Positions 40,435-50,647 of a stretch of DNA of 64,000 nucleotides are shown here, piece after piece (the first letter of the stretch is position 1; each line of letters opens with the position of its first letter). The notes under the pieces are model-generated. The model was given only the letters and a program-made list of their open reading frames with translations, did not search any database and had not been told where the DNA came from. Origin of the DNA: Symbiodinium sp. CCMP2592 (taxonomy: Eukaryota > Sar > Dinophyceae > Suessiales > Symbiodiniaceae). Location: NCBI GenBank assembly GCA_905221615.1, contig CAJNDT010005868.1, positions 1-64,000 of the forward strand. The letters are read 5' to 3'. Position numbers and translations under genes: made by a program.

Positions 40435-40655
40435 GCGAGGTCTTGCTCCTTGCTTGTGCACGTTAAGTCAGCCTCATTATCTCATGTGGAAGTGGTTGAG
40501 TGCTCGTTTTGCACTTGATAGGCTATGTGTGGATACGGAAGACTCTACACAATATGCAGATAAACCCTGAGCCCTAACCCCTCACATGCCTCGCCTGGAT
40601 TGCCTAAGCGTGAGCGCTGAAACCCTAAACCCTAAACATCCCTAAACCCCATACC
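40435..40655. other. Unassigned stretch with dispersed repeat and telomere-like tract
   Basis: GCCTCGCCTGGATTGCCTAA at 40590 matches a repeat at 63070 and elsewhere; CCCTAAA units follow at 40620-40650. Confidence 0.5.
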
Positions 40656-40660
40656 CCAAA

Positions 40661-40956
40661 GCACACCCGGAGGCAAAGACTCCGCGAGCACAATCCTTTC
40701 CTAGGTATCGGTTTGGGATAACTTATAGAGAGCCCTAGATATTTAATTTGCGGGGCTGTTGAAACCGACACCTAGCTTCGCGCTTGTAGAACCATTATCG
40801 TACCGTTGCACAACTCTCATCACACTTTCAAGGAAGATAGCCTCCCAAACTCGGCGCCCCAAAAGACACAAGCTAAAGCAACGCCCAGGTAGAGCTCAGA
40901 AATGGCCTCGGTCCTGCACAGGAGAGTTGGAAAAGTCACCCGTGCGTTCTGCTTGA
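40661..40956 (+). CDS. Basic protein end; intron is an R element
   Basis: Exon 40661-40704 reads HPEAKTPRAQSFP, phase 2. Exon 40776-40956 completes a Ser codon and reads FALVEPLSYRCTTLITLSRK then IASQTRRPKRHKLKQRPGRA then QKWPRSCTGELEKSPVRSA and a stop. The product is strongly basic (RRPKRHKLKQR), consistent with nucleic-acid binding or a nuclear signal. The 71-base intron is exactly one R element. Confidence 0.7.
40705..40775. mobile_element. MITE family R forming a complete intron
   Basis: Begins GTATCGGTTTGGGA and ends TTGAAACCGACACCTAG. The arms are inverted repeats and the termini are the donor and acceptor. Confidence 0.9.
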
Positions 40957-41301
40957 GGCTGTAGGGTAGTTTAGAGTGTAGGGTTTGGAAGTGTAGGAGT
41001 TCAGGGTTTCGGGGTTTAGGCTTCAGTATTTCGAGGTACAAGGCCAGTTGGGGGAATAAACCTGCTTAGGGTTTAGGGTTTTTAGGGTTTAGGATTTAGG
41101 GTTGGCTTGGCAGCTGAGGCTGTATCTAGCTTTGGATTTAGGACGTATCCCCGCCTATGTGTGTGGTTCTTCTGGAGTGCGAGCGCTTGTGTTGCAGGAC
41201 AGATGGGTTGCAGGAAGGAAGCTGCCTAGCTTCAGGGGTCTCCGCTGTTCTTGGAGTACCGGGATTCATGCATCAGTGTGTATCTTTGTTGTGTTTTCAA
41301 G

Positions 41302-41477
41302 GGCGTTCAGGACCATCAACGGAATCAATGACAAAATTGTGTTTGTTGCATAGTTTGTCTCAGCTTTTTGGTTCACGCCGTACTTTAGGTCTTCAGTGCT
41401 TTGCTGGCAGATTTTTCGTGCGCCGAACACACGCACAGTTCACTTATGTTGTCGCACTCCTTGTGGTTAAAGAATGA
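41302..41477 (+). CDS. Terminal exon, product unknown
   Basis: After acceptor TTTTCAAG: GRSGPSTESMTKLCLLHSLS then QLFGSRRTLGLQCFAGRFFV then RRTHAQFTYVVALLVVKE and TGA. An overlapping frame (41200-41353, QDRWVAGRKLPSFRGLRCSW) is also open. Confidence 0.55.
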
Positions 41478-41755
41478 ATCCTAGGGGTCTGCAGGACTTG
41501 TTGATTGCGTACTTGGATTTGGGAGACTCGAAATGCAGGCTGGTATTCAGCTCCTGGGAAGGATGCGGTGATTGGGTGTGTGAACCGTTACGGTAGAGCA
41601 CACCCCACACCCTGAGCTGTTGTCCGCCTTATCCCCTCCAAAGCCTAGAACCATCTAGAACTAAACTCTATAAACCCATATAAGCGTTGAGCTCATACTG
41701 TAAACCCTATCCCGTACAACCGTGAACTCTCAACCAAACCGCAACCCCGGGGAAG

Positions 41756-42149
41756 GAGATCTTTCCAGCCTACCTTGACAAGGACACGAAGGCCGTCTCA
41801 AGGGGTTACGCGTTCGGAACCGTAGGGCGTAGACAGGGATCTAGCATTCAGGGTTTGGGCCAAACAGGGCTTTGGGGTTTGAGGTTGTCGGGGGCTCCGT
41901 TGGGTTTTGCAATGGTCAGGGGCGTCATGTGTGAGGTGGCCCTGCTTAAGAAGTATGCGGATATGTGCGATTCTCACTCAATGGCATGGTATTCAAGCAT
42001 TCTCGGCCCTTGGCAACTAAGCCTCAAACGCTTAGGCCCTAACCCCCAACCCCTTAAATGTGAAAGCCTAAACCCTGGACCGAGAGCTCTCCCGCGTGCG
42101 TGCGAATGCTGCTCTCCTTAAGCACAAACGTTTTACAGGGATATATGTC

Positions 42150-42182
<33 letters not shown>

Positions 42183-42390
42183 GTCCATACCTTCTTGGGC
42201 TTCATTCTAAGTGGGCTTATATCCCGATCCTTAATTTTGCTGATGTGCTTTCTTAGGGCCCTAGATTATCGGCCTGGGCATGAGAACCTGCTAGACAACC
42301 TGGAGTCAGGGTCGCAATTGAGGGCCGGTGTTTTTGATACTCTACCCTCAAGGTCGCTATGTACATATTGTCGCAATTGTAGGGAGTGTA
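41756..42390 (+). CDS. Multi-exon gene with an RRM-like RNP1 motif
   Basis: Exon 41756 to about 41820 reads EIFPAYLDKDTKAVSRGYAF. The SRGYAF run and the preceding acidic/Thr loop look like the RNP1 strand of an RNA-recognition motif; this is a short match, so tentative. Further exons: about 41920-41987 (GVMCEVALLKKYADMCDSHS), about 42078-42150 (LSRVRANAALLKHKRFTG) and 42257 to about 42385 (YRPGHENLLDNLESGSQLRA then GVFDTLPSRSLCTYCRNCRE). The last begins at the end of an O element and carries CxxCxxCxxC spacing. Order and phases are only partly checked. Confidence 0.5.
42158..42256. mobile_element. TA repeat then MITE family O (left end missing)
   Basis: (TA)n to 42182, then O core TTGGGCTTCATTCTAAGTGG and right end TTAGGGCCCTAG, which is the acceptor of the next exon. 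Confidence 0.7.
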
Positions 42391-42566
42391 GCGCCCTAAG
42401 CCCTGAACCCCTAAACCTTAAACCCTCAACCCTAAACCCCGGGCTTCGTCCTTGCTAGGTAGGAGGGAAAAAAACCCTAAAATGCGTATTGTAGCCCCGA
42501 AGACCAGGCTTCTGGTAATTTCGGCCCTTGTCTTGCAGTATCTCGTACTGCTGTAGCCGTAGCCTA

Positions 42567-42669
42567 AGGGTCCATATACCCAAATGGCATATACTTTGGG
42601 CCCAATGTACCCATATAGGGAGTAGTTTAAGGCCAATGTATACACTATTTAGGTACATGGACCCTTAGG
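42567..42669. mobile_element. MITE family A
   Basis: CCTAAGGGTCCATATACCC to AGGTACATGGACCCTTAGG, complete. Confidence 0.9.
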
Positions 42670-42725
42670 GGTAGCGAGCTGACTCACCAAGAAACCCAAC
42701 TATCGACCTAAGGCTCGCTATCTTG

Positions 42726-42900
42726 GGTACGGCCCCCACTTTGACAGTTGAAAAATACATATAATACAAGCAAGCAATACATAAATACATAGATGTATGT
42801 ATACAGAGCCCTTATTATGACCCCTACAATGTAGACTGCAACTTATATCCCTGGAAACAAGAGTGAAACAAAGTACCGCTTATGTTATTACCGGGCTCTT
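42726..42900. mobile_element. MITE family M, degenerate
   Basis: Left end TGGGTACGGCCCCCACTTTG and core CCCTTATTATGACCCC remain; the right arm is lost. Confidence 0.55.
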
Positions 42901-43155
42901 GTCTAGAGAGACCACGACCTTAGTCATAACTGGAGCCAACATGCTATAACATCGCAAGGTACCTCAACCTGCCCTAGCGGCCCGAAACAGGGTTAATCAC
43001 TAGAATCATTAGAACAGGGCTTTGTGGATATACTGTGTGATACTGTATGCACATACTCATGAGGAGCCTTTTGGAATAATGTTGGTGAATGTTAGCCATC
43101 CTTCGGTTTGAGTCCTGCCTAACAAGCCCAGTCCACCAGATTCCAGCATCTTTAA
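42900..43155. other. Unassigned stretch
   Basis: Unique sequence with no element and no convincing exon. Confidence 0.4.
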
Positions 43156-43229
43156 CCCTCCCATAACCCTAAACCCTAAACCCTAAACCCTAAACCCTAA
43201 ACCCTAAACCCTAAACCCTAAACCCTAAA
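43156..43229. repeat. Perfect CCCTAAA array, about 10 units
   Basis: The longest uninterrupted telomere-type array in the window. Confidence 0.97.
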
Positions 43230-43267
43230 ATGACACCGTTTTGTGTTCGGGGACTTCGGGGGCTAAG

Positions 43268-43380
43268 GGTTTACAGGGAACTCCAGAAACTTGGAATATG
43301 GTTTCATGGTAGGATCCCCTATAATTTACCTTAAAGGGGTTAGGATAATCATATTCCAACTTTCTGGCTTCTACTGTAGG
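43268..43380. mobile_element. MITE family I
   Basis: CCAGAAACTTGGAATATGG to TTCTGGCTTCTACTGTAG. Confidence 0.85.
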
Positions 43381-43388
43381 GTTTCAGG

Positions 43389-43473
43389 TTTCCTGCTCTT
43401 TAATCCAGCAAAGCAGTTGTTGATTGTTGGCGGGGGAGCCGGGGAGTCAGGCGAGCCTCTCATACTGCCATAA
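43389..43473 (+). CDS. Terminal exon after an I element
   Basis: Reads FLLFNPAKQLLIVGGGAGES then GEPLILP and TAA after acceptor GGTTTCAG. Confidence 0.6.
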
Positions 43474-43475
43474 AC

Positions 43476-43580
43476 CTTAGGGGTACTTAGAAATATTTTC
43501 GATCTTTTGGTTATTATAATCCCTAAGAAACAGCTAAAATTATAATGTTTGCTAGGGTTCGAAGTTCGGTATAGAAACTT
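43476..43580. mobile_element. Dispersed repeat U
   Basis: GGGTACTTAGAAATA, TTTGGTTATTATAATCCC and TGCTAGGGTTC also occur in this order at 63240-63345. Without long inverted ends, unlike the other families. Confidence 0.75.
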
Positions 43581-43636
43581 GAAGCCTAACTCTGAAGCCA
43601 GGCCTCCACAGAAACAGGCCAAAGCCGGCAGTTTAG

Positions 43637-44086
43637 GGCGTGGTGGGAGTCCCGTGATGCCCTGCCTGCTCTATCCTTCCAGAACCGGCTCATGATGGAA
43701 GACTAGAGTCAGCCCTTTTATGGAGCTTGCCAAAAAGCTGGGGACTCCCTGAAACCTAAGCCTTAAACCCTAAGCCCTCAACCCTGGGACCTAAAACCTG
43801 TATGGATGCTTGTCAAAGATTATGGTCCCTTTTTTTTGGGTCCTTCTTATAATACGGCACCTACTATTTAGCCCGAAGGCTCTAATCATATATATATATA
43901 TATATACGTATATTAAGGCTTTTGGGCCATGTTGAGCCCTAGGGTCCCTAAACCCTAAACCCAAGAAGGGGCCTGAGTTTTGACAACCACCCATATCTGC
44001 GGTGTAGAGCCTCGGCATCGAAAGACCAAGGCACCCTTAAGTTCTAGAGGATATCTTCATGCCACTTAAGCCTAAAGACACCATAC

Positions 44087-44117
<31 letters not shown>

Positions 44118-44412
44118 CATATACATACACAGACGTACACACGCACACAAAAATGTGTAACTTTTATGTAGACATAGGTATATATATATATATATATATA
44201 TACAAACTTATAGCATATACCACATATATATATATATATATGTATATATATGTATAAGACCTAAAACCCCAACAAGTCTGTTCTAATCACGAAAGGCAGA
44301 AGGCCTTTGGGGCCACCGTCCTCTCTCGGGGCATCCTTTCCACCACGTGTGTCCGAGCCCTTCTTCGATGGGGCTCTGGTTTGGTCGAGGATCGAGTGAG
44401 GATGGGTTCAAG
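43637..44412 (+). CDS. Plus-strand exons with a terminal and a long internal exon
   Basis: Exon 43637-43706 reads AWWESRDALPALSFQNRLMM then ED and TAG. Exon 44296-44412 reads QKAFGATVLSRGILSTTCVR then ALLRWGSGLVEDRVRMGS, bounded by AAAG-G and AG-GTTTAA. A following block (about 44439-44499, PRPTSGKKGFFESTTAKMRI before GTAAGG) keeps phase but would need a 26-base intron. The first stop means at least two genes. Confidence 0.6.
43801..43994. mobile_element. MITE family D, expanded by TA repeat and telomere-like tract
   Basis: ATGGATGCTTGTCAAAGATT to GAGTTTTGACAACCACCC; the centre has gained a (TA)n run and CCCTAAACCC. Confidence 0.8.
44082..44250. repeat. TA dinucleotide arrays
   Basis: Three (TA)n runs separated by CA-rich spacers. 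Confidence 0.9.
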
Positions 44413-44639
44413 GTTTAAGGTTTTTTGACTCTGGCCAGTCCACGACCCACCAGTGGCAAGAAGGGTTTTTTTGAGTCGACGACCGCGAAAATGAGGATTG
44501 TAAGGTCTTGGTGTTTAGGTGGTTCGTGGTGGTGCTCTTAAAGTATTGCTTGAAATGCACCATTGGGCATTTATGGTTCGTTCATGATGTTGTCCTGTGC
44601 AGGTTTAGGGTGTTGGGAGTTAGTGTCGAGTATCTAGAT

Positions 44640-44780
44640 GCCCCTGAACCCTAAGCTCTTGTCTATGCATCCATAGGTTGACGCCGCTTACTTTGAGTAG
44701 CAGGGCTCGAAGAGACCCTATAGAAGGGACCTCGAGCTTGCAGAAGCCACGTAGAAGGCTTCTTCTAAGCTTAGGGTTTA
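44640..44780 (+). CDS. Exon candidate
   Basis: After acceptor CATCCATAG the phase-2 frame reads LTPLTLSSRARRDPIEGTSS then LQKPRRRLLLS; phase 0 gives VDAAYFE and a stop. Confidence 0.35.
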
Positions 44781-44793
44781 GGGGTTTAGGGTT

Positions 44794-44870
44794 TACCTGA
44801 ACCCCAAGTAACCTACCTTTTGAAGGATTTATATAAAGAAATCATAGTAGGGAGCCCTAACACGGCAGGT
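44794..44870. mobile_element. MITE family L
   Basis: TGAACCCCAAGTAACCTACC with TATAAAGAAATCATA; other copies at 52452 and 62855. Confidence 0.75.
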
Positions 44871-45005
44871 TCCGTAGGGTCCAGGTAGGGTTAAGGCTGC
44901 ATGTTGGGAAAGCTCTAGTCCAAGCCTCTCCATGAACTCGGACATGGTGCACCGAAGCAGTCGTAAGTCGTACTCGAACCCACGACCTGCTGCTACCGCT
45001 GCTTT

Positions 45006-45650
<645 letters not shown>

Positions 45651-45732
45651 CCTGCACCCTAACCCCAAACCACCTCCACCTACACCTTGCACGAATGCCA
45701 ATTCCCACATTCACCTTGATCCCGGAGGTTCA

Positions 45733-46326
45733 GGGGTTCGAAGGCAAGGAAACCCGCTTCCAAACCTTCTCTACCCCGAAACCCCGAACCTATCCTATCT
45801 CCGAGATCCCTTGTTAGCAGCCGTAAATTCCTGAATCCTCAACCCCTCGAACCCTTGGTCTCCCAAACTCTCAAACCTACTTACCTCTCAGGCCTTGTCT
45901 GGGGATCCGAAGCAGCACCATCCTGTTCTTGGGGTTTAGGGTTTAGGGCTCCGCTCAAGGATGAACAACAGGAAAAACAGCCTCAACACACATGCCTGCT
46001 CCAGCCAAAGGTCCCGGTGGGCAGTTCCTAGCCCACCCACCGAATGCGGGCCGTTACGTGGCAGCGAAAGCTAACCTGGCAGTTTAGGCCTTTAGGACTT
46101 TAGGATTTACGCTTAGGATTCTAGGTGCGGGCTTTTGGACTTGTAAGGCTGTAAGGCGTAGTAAGTAGATTCGACTACCAGGGTGCGTGACTATTGCTCA
46201 GTGCTTTAGAGTCCGTGTCTCTATGTGTTTCCTGCGGGTTGCCTTTATGCTCTTTTCGTAGGGTTACGCCGTGCAACTGCACGAGTGGCTAAACTATCGT
46301 GAGAAAACTATGACCTACAGGACCTA
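45733..46326 (+). CDS. Series of plus-strand terminal exons
   Basis: Three blocks, each ending in a stop: 45733-45815 (GFEGKETRFQTFSTPKPRTY), 45961-46031 (DEQQEKQPQHTCLLQPKVPV) and 46263-46326 (GYAVQLHEWLNYREKTMTYR). Acceptors are TTCAG, CTCAAG and TTCGTAG. Successive ends suggest either three genes or alternative terminal exons. Confidence 0.5.
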
Positions 46327-46412
46327 GAGTACTTTGGGATCTGCGCTGTTTTGTAATTGGCATATCTTGTCGTTGAAGTGCCACAGCATTCATGCTCTGA
46401 TCTCTTTGGGCT
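46308..46412 (-). CDS. Minus-strand terminal exon, basic
   Basis: Reads PKRSEHECCGTSTTRYANYK then TAQIPKYSRSCRS and a stop; overlaps the plus-strand stop at 46326. An open frame continues upstream to 46600. Confidence 0.45.
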   Translation of the reverse strand, partial: SPKRSEHECCGTSTTRYANYKTAQIPKYSRSCRS

Positions 46413-46734
46413 CATGAGGTTATATACTTGCAAGGAACCGAGACTTGTAAGCCACCAGCCCTCAAAGCCGTGAATCCCGTAATGCCAAAAAACAAGTTGC
46501 AATACCTTTTGTTGCAATACCTTGACAATAATCGTCAGCCTCCAAGCCTGACCCAAAGCTAAGTTCCGAACTTCAAAGCCCAAACCTAAGACATCAATCA
46601 TCTGAGAAGCCGTTGTGTGTCAGCTCCGGTTTCGTTATACTGAGAGTACGTACAGCGGTCTGTTAAGTTAGGCGTGGCAAAATTTGAGTGTGTTGCCCCA
46701 GGGACCCTACTATGATTCAAGGTATATCCCTTAA

Positions 46735-46905
46735 TTAAAACAGGGATCCTTAAAGGGTTCTATAAGGGATCTACGGGGTTAAGGGTCTACTAGGTTCCTG
46801 AGTCGTACCCCTTTGCCCTTGTTCTTTTTGAGTTCCCTTTATTAAAGCCACATAGTAGTAAAAGGGCACCCGTAGTATTAAGGGGCCACTGAGGAACTCA
46901 GGGGT
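46735..46905. mobile_element. Inverted-repeat element next to AAAGGG repeats
   Basis: TTCCTGAGTCGTACCCCTTT to GGGGCCACTGAGGAACTCAG, preceded by GGATCCTTAAAGGG direct repeats of a kind also seen at 6225, 31930 and 47390. Confidence 0.65.
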
Positions 46906-46918
46906 TTAGGCACACGCA

Positions 46919-47964
46919 GTCCATTGAGTTTCACGCCAAAGGCTTCCTCTGGCTACTTCGGGCTATATTGTGTGGTTGATGGCTTAGGGTTTAGGGTTTG
47001 GGGTCCTGAAGAAGGAAATAAACCTCACGTACATTTTGTAAGCCCGAAACCCTCAACACCAAACGAGAAATCTCAGAGTGTCCGCTTCTGGTTTGCGACT
47101 TCGGTCTGGGATCAAAGCGGCTGGCGCTGTTCAAGGCTTACGGGTTGGGGTGTAGGTTTGGGTGTTGTTGTATATAACACATATAGTATAGGTAAAGTAT
47201 AAATCATATAAGTGGATGATCTGCAATCAAAAATGCCGGATGTTTAATATGAAACATAGCTTGGCTTAGCCTCACTTGGAGGTTCATGGGTAGTTCTAGG
47301 TAGGGTTATAAGTAGGGTAACGGTACCCATAACCCATATTAGGGGACTTATAACCCCACTTATAACTACCCCTGAACCTCCAAACCCTATACCCTTATAG
47401 GATCCCTATAGATCCCTTTAAAAGGATCCTTAAAGGGACCCTTATTATAACTACCCCTGAACCTCCAAGCAAGCCCTCAAAGCGCGTCGGTCGTCCTCCC
47501 GAGCTTCGCTCCAAGGCTACTCGCCGGAGCTGCAGTCAGAAACGGCCTCCAGACAGCATAGGGTTTAGGAGTTTAGGGTTTAGGAGTTGAGGGTTTAGGA
47601 ATGTATAGGGTTCATAGGGTTTAGGAGTTTAGGGTTTAGGAGTTTAGGAGTTTAGACGGCTTATGTAGGGATTTATAGGGTTAGGCCTGGGTTTGGAGTA
47701 ACCCTAAGGGTCCATGTACCCATATAGAGATACATCAGCCCCAATGTGCCTCTCTTCATAGAGACTACATTAAGGCCAACGTATATACTATATGAGTACA
47801 TGGACTCTTAGGGTCACATACTTGAATACTTTTTTCGGGGTACCTGTTCCTTAGAGGAATCACTGTGAAATAAAAGTCTATACTTTTGTCTCCCTGGTTA
47901 CTTCAAAGTACAGATTGCCACCACTGGCCTAAACCTGCTGAGTCTCTGGGTTGATGATTGTACT
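46919..47964 (+). CDS. Plus-strand exons between E and H elements
   Basis: Exons 46919 to about 46966 (SIEFHAKGFLWLLRAI before GTGTGG), about 47075-47133 (SVRFWFATSVWDQSGWRCS), 47469-47563 (QALKARRSSSRASLQGYSPE then LQSETASRQHR before GTTTAG) and about 47914-47964 (IATTGLNLLSLWVDDCT before GTAGGGGCC). The third begins at the end of an E element and the fourth ends at the start of an H element. Family not recognised. Confidence 0.6.
47276..47384. mobile_element. MITE family E with extra right end
   Basis: CTTGGAGGTTCATGGGTAGT to ACCCCTGAACCTCCAA; a second right end with the same sequence lies at 47452-47468 and forms the acceptor of exon 47469. Confidence 0.85.
47565..47690. repeat. TTTAGGAG/TTTAGGG telomere-like tract
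   Basis: About ten units, starting as GTTTAGG directly after the exon ending at 47563. Confidence 0.85.
47701..47814. mobile_element. MITE family A
   Basis: CCTAAGGGTCCATGTACCC to GAGTACATGGACTCTTAGGG. Confidence 0.9.
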
Positions 47965-48052
47965 GTAGGGGCCTTACTAATTACCTCTACTGTTTGGGGG
48001 TTTCCTTATTACAGTTATAGTAGTAATCATGGGCCCCAGAACCCTATTCTAT
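47965..48052. mobile_element. MITE family H, right end eroded
   Basis: GTAGGGGCCTTACTAATTAC starts at the exon edge; core ATGGGCCCCAGAACCCTATT. Confidence 0.8.
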
Positions 48053-48102
48053 CGACGGATTTGCGAATTGCATACATGATCCATCTGTGTCTACGGTTTG
48101 TA

Positions 48103-48216
48103 GTGGGCCCCAAAAAGTTGGAAACCGGACAAAGGACAATTTGCGCTGGGATTTCCTAAACATTACTCTTAGGGACTGAGGCTATTGGGTTTCCAACTTT
48201 TTGGCTTCTACTGTAG
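48103..48216. mobile_element. MITE family I
   Basis: GTAGTGGGCCCCAAAAAGTT to TTTTTGGCTTCTACTGTAG; a short frame before it (DLRIAYMIHLCL) and after it may be exons. Confidence 0.85.
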
Positions 48217-48367
48217 CGTTTAGTGGTCTCTGGCTGCGACTCCAACCTGTCTAAATCCTCAACCCTCTCTAAATCCCTAGTTCATAAATCCCAAATCTTA
48301 CCTCAGTAATGCCTGAATCGTATAGAGTGTTCTCTTTGGGAATGTGCGCTTAAAGTTTCACTTAAAG

Positions 48368-48473
48368 GGTTCCGAGTTTATAGGTAAATTGAGAATGAGC
48401 TTCGGCATCTTGGAGAGACGGTATTCCTTCGCCGTTCCTGGGTGACTTTAGTACTACATACGCTTTGGTCACA
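48368..48473 (-). CDS. Minus-strand terminal exon, product unknown
   Basis: Reads AYVVLKSPRNGEGIPSLQDA then EAHSQFTYKLGTL and a stop. Confidence 0.55.
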
Positions 48474-48548
48474 CATGTTCAGCCCTAATCCTAAACCCTA
48501 AACCCCGCGTAAATTAAACCAATAAACAACCAGTTCGGGAGCCTAAAC

Positions 48549-49876
48549 CCTTCGGCTGCGTTGGTCATCCCAATTAAAAGGTGAGTGCGTGAGCCCACAT
48601 GCGAGGTGGGCTCACAGCTGCTTCAGGTTTATGGGGTTTCTGGAAAGACTCGGTATTGTAAAGATGGACCAGAAAGCAGTGGCATGTTGCTTGCATTCAT
48701 GGAAATCTCTTAATGTAACATGGGTTTGTAGCCCTAAAACTTTGGGTTATTTAGGCATAGGACCCCATGTCGGAAGCCCATCTGCCATATGGGTAGTTGT
48801 CAATGGTCCCTTTCTGCGTCCCTAATATGGTACGGCACCTAATATTTAGGGTACCCAAAAGGGGACCATAATTTTGACAACCACCCATATGGGCACCAGC
48901 AAGCCCATCTTTTCTGCGCGGGATGACCGATATCTGATCCACGCCCGGCACCAGTTCGATTTCTTTACCCATAGGCCCTATAGTAGTTCCTTTTTTGGGG
49001 TTTCATATGTAGAATCCTATAAGGTAATCCCAAAAAGGAAGTACTATGGGGCCTATGGTTACTGCACATGAAACATCTCAGCCCTTCAACCCATCGACCT
49101 TCGCCTGCATAGTCCGAGTTCCGAGAGTCCAACCCCCATACCTAGAGGCTCATACCCTACCCTTTTTTAAGGTACCTAATTTTCTACATGACAGATCCTA
49201 ACCATAAAACTCGGTATCCCCAAAAAGGGGTAGGGTACAAGCCTCTAGGTACTGTTTTGTGTTTGAGGTCTTTCGGCTAATCCTAAACCCGAAGCCCTAA
49301 ACCCCTCAATCCCTAAACCCGAACCCCAAGGGTCCAAGTACCCAATAATCGTACACTCTCCGAAATCCTAACCTGCATAACTACTATCCTAAAGCCGAGT
49401 ACCTAATTATTGGGTCCTTTGGATCCTTGGGGGAAGAGGTGGCGTCCTACTATTCCGCGACGCGCTTCAAGAAGCCCGACCGGGCTGCTCAGCTACTTTA
49501 AACCCTAAACCCTAAACCCTTCTGTGTAAGGTTTTTCGGTCTCGGCTTCCCTAGAGGTCCGTATGCTTTTAAGGGTTCGTTATGAAAGGATATAATTAGG
49601 TTTAAGGTTTCGGGTGTCAGGTTCATGATTTGGTGTTTAGGTCTTAAAGGTTTAGGAATTGGTGTTGAGGGCTTTGCTTGTGGCTCAGGTATCAGCCTTC
49701 CTACAAGAAGAGACCTGCTATCCTTTATGCGGGTTTATGGCGAATGGCCGAACCACGAAATCTACGCTCTAAGCATAAATCAAAAGGCTAGAGTGGCAAA
49801 GCCCGATGTAGACTCTAGAACCTCAGAGAATTGGGAGTGGCGGTCCTGCTGCATCACACAGTTGCCAATCTCGTGA
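48549..49876 (+). CDS. Plus-strand exons ending in a long terminal exon
   Basis: About 48557-48579 (ALVIPIK before GTGAGT), 48626-48724 (two frames open: FMGFLERLGIVKMDQKAVAC or VYGVSGKTRYCKDGPESSGM), about 48900-48970 (KPIFSARDDRYLIHARHQFD; the minus strand is open too), 49439-49501 (VASYYSATRFKKPDRAAQLL and TAA) and 49689-49876 (ISLPTRRDLLSFMRVYGEWP then NHEIYALSINQKARVAKPDV then DSRTSENWEWRSCCITQLPI and TGA). The last two are the most convincing. Two stops imply two genes. Confidence 0.6.
48788..48892. mobile_element. MITE family D
   Basis: ATGGGTAGTTGTCAATGG to AATTTTGACAACCACCCAT, complete. Confidence 0.9.
48971..49058. mobile_element. MITE family G
   Basis: TAGGCCCTATAGTAGTTCC to AAGTACTATGGGGCCTATGG; separated from the D element by one exon-like block. 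Confidence 0.9.
49142..49248. mobile_element. MITE family T
   Basis: ACCTAGAGGCTCATACCCTA to TAGGGTACAAGCCTCTAGGT. Confidence 0.9.
49325..49438. mobile_element. MITE family Q, acceptor at right end
   Basis: CCCCAAGGGTCCAAGTACCC to CCTTTGGATCCTTGGGGG; AAGAG follows and opens exon 49439. Confidence 0.85.
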
Positions 49877-50139
49877 AGTTAAGCCACCAGGGCATTCCAC
49901 TCTCCAGACGTTTGGAGTTTCGGGTCTCGGTGTGTGATTTTGTGTTCTGTGTTGTGTTAGGCTTCAGGGTTAGGGAAAGAAGTTTGTTTTTTTCTCGGGA
50001 GGAGGGGTTTAAGGCTTGAGGGGTTAAGTGTTCATGATCTAAGTCATGTTGTCCCTCTTGCTGATCGGAAGACAGCAAATTATCAACTTAGTGCTGAGGC
50101 GGTTTCATAGTATCCGGTTCAGCATTTAGGATATTGCTA

Positions 50140-50415
50140 TTGATGCTGCCGCCACTTCTAGTGCTGCTACTGCTACCACTGCTACTGCTACTACTACGAC
50201 GACGACTACTACTACGACGACTACTACTACTACTACTACTACTCCTGCTGCTAGTGCTGCTGCTACTACTACTACTACTTCTTCTTCTACCACTACCACT
50301 GCTACTGCTACTGCTACTGTTACTGCTACTGCTCCTACTGCTCCTACTGCTCCTACTGCCTACTGCTCCTACTGCTCCTACTGCTCCTACTGCTACTGCT
50401 ACTGCTACTGCTACT
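50140..50415. repeat. ACT/GCT/CCT triplet array
   Basis: Mixed triplets with a (GCTCCTACT)n end block, just before the segmental duplication. Confidence 0.9.
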
Positions 50416-50647
50416 ACAGTTCAGGGCCCCCCAAATCGAACTTGATAAATTGGGGTGGGGCGACGGTTGGGTGTTTGACTAGGATATGGGATGTGGGCTT
50501 TTTGGCGTCCTGTGCAGACAAGTATTGCAGGAATGGGCATGGATTCGCTTGCTGCTGTGTACTGTTGTGCATCTGTGCTTTGCTTACAAGTCAAACTGCT
50601 TGTAGTATTCAAGCGAAAGCACTTCGCTCCTCGCGAGATTGGAAGCC

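Noticed and set aside
42158..42182. Promoter TATA boxes in TA runs
   Set aside because: TA runs are microsatellites scattered without relation to gene starts; dinoflagellate promoters generally lack TATA boxes.
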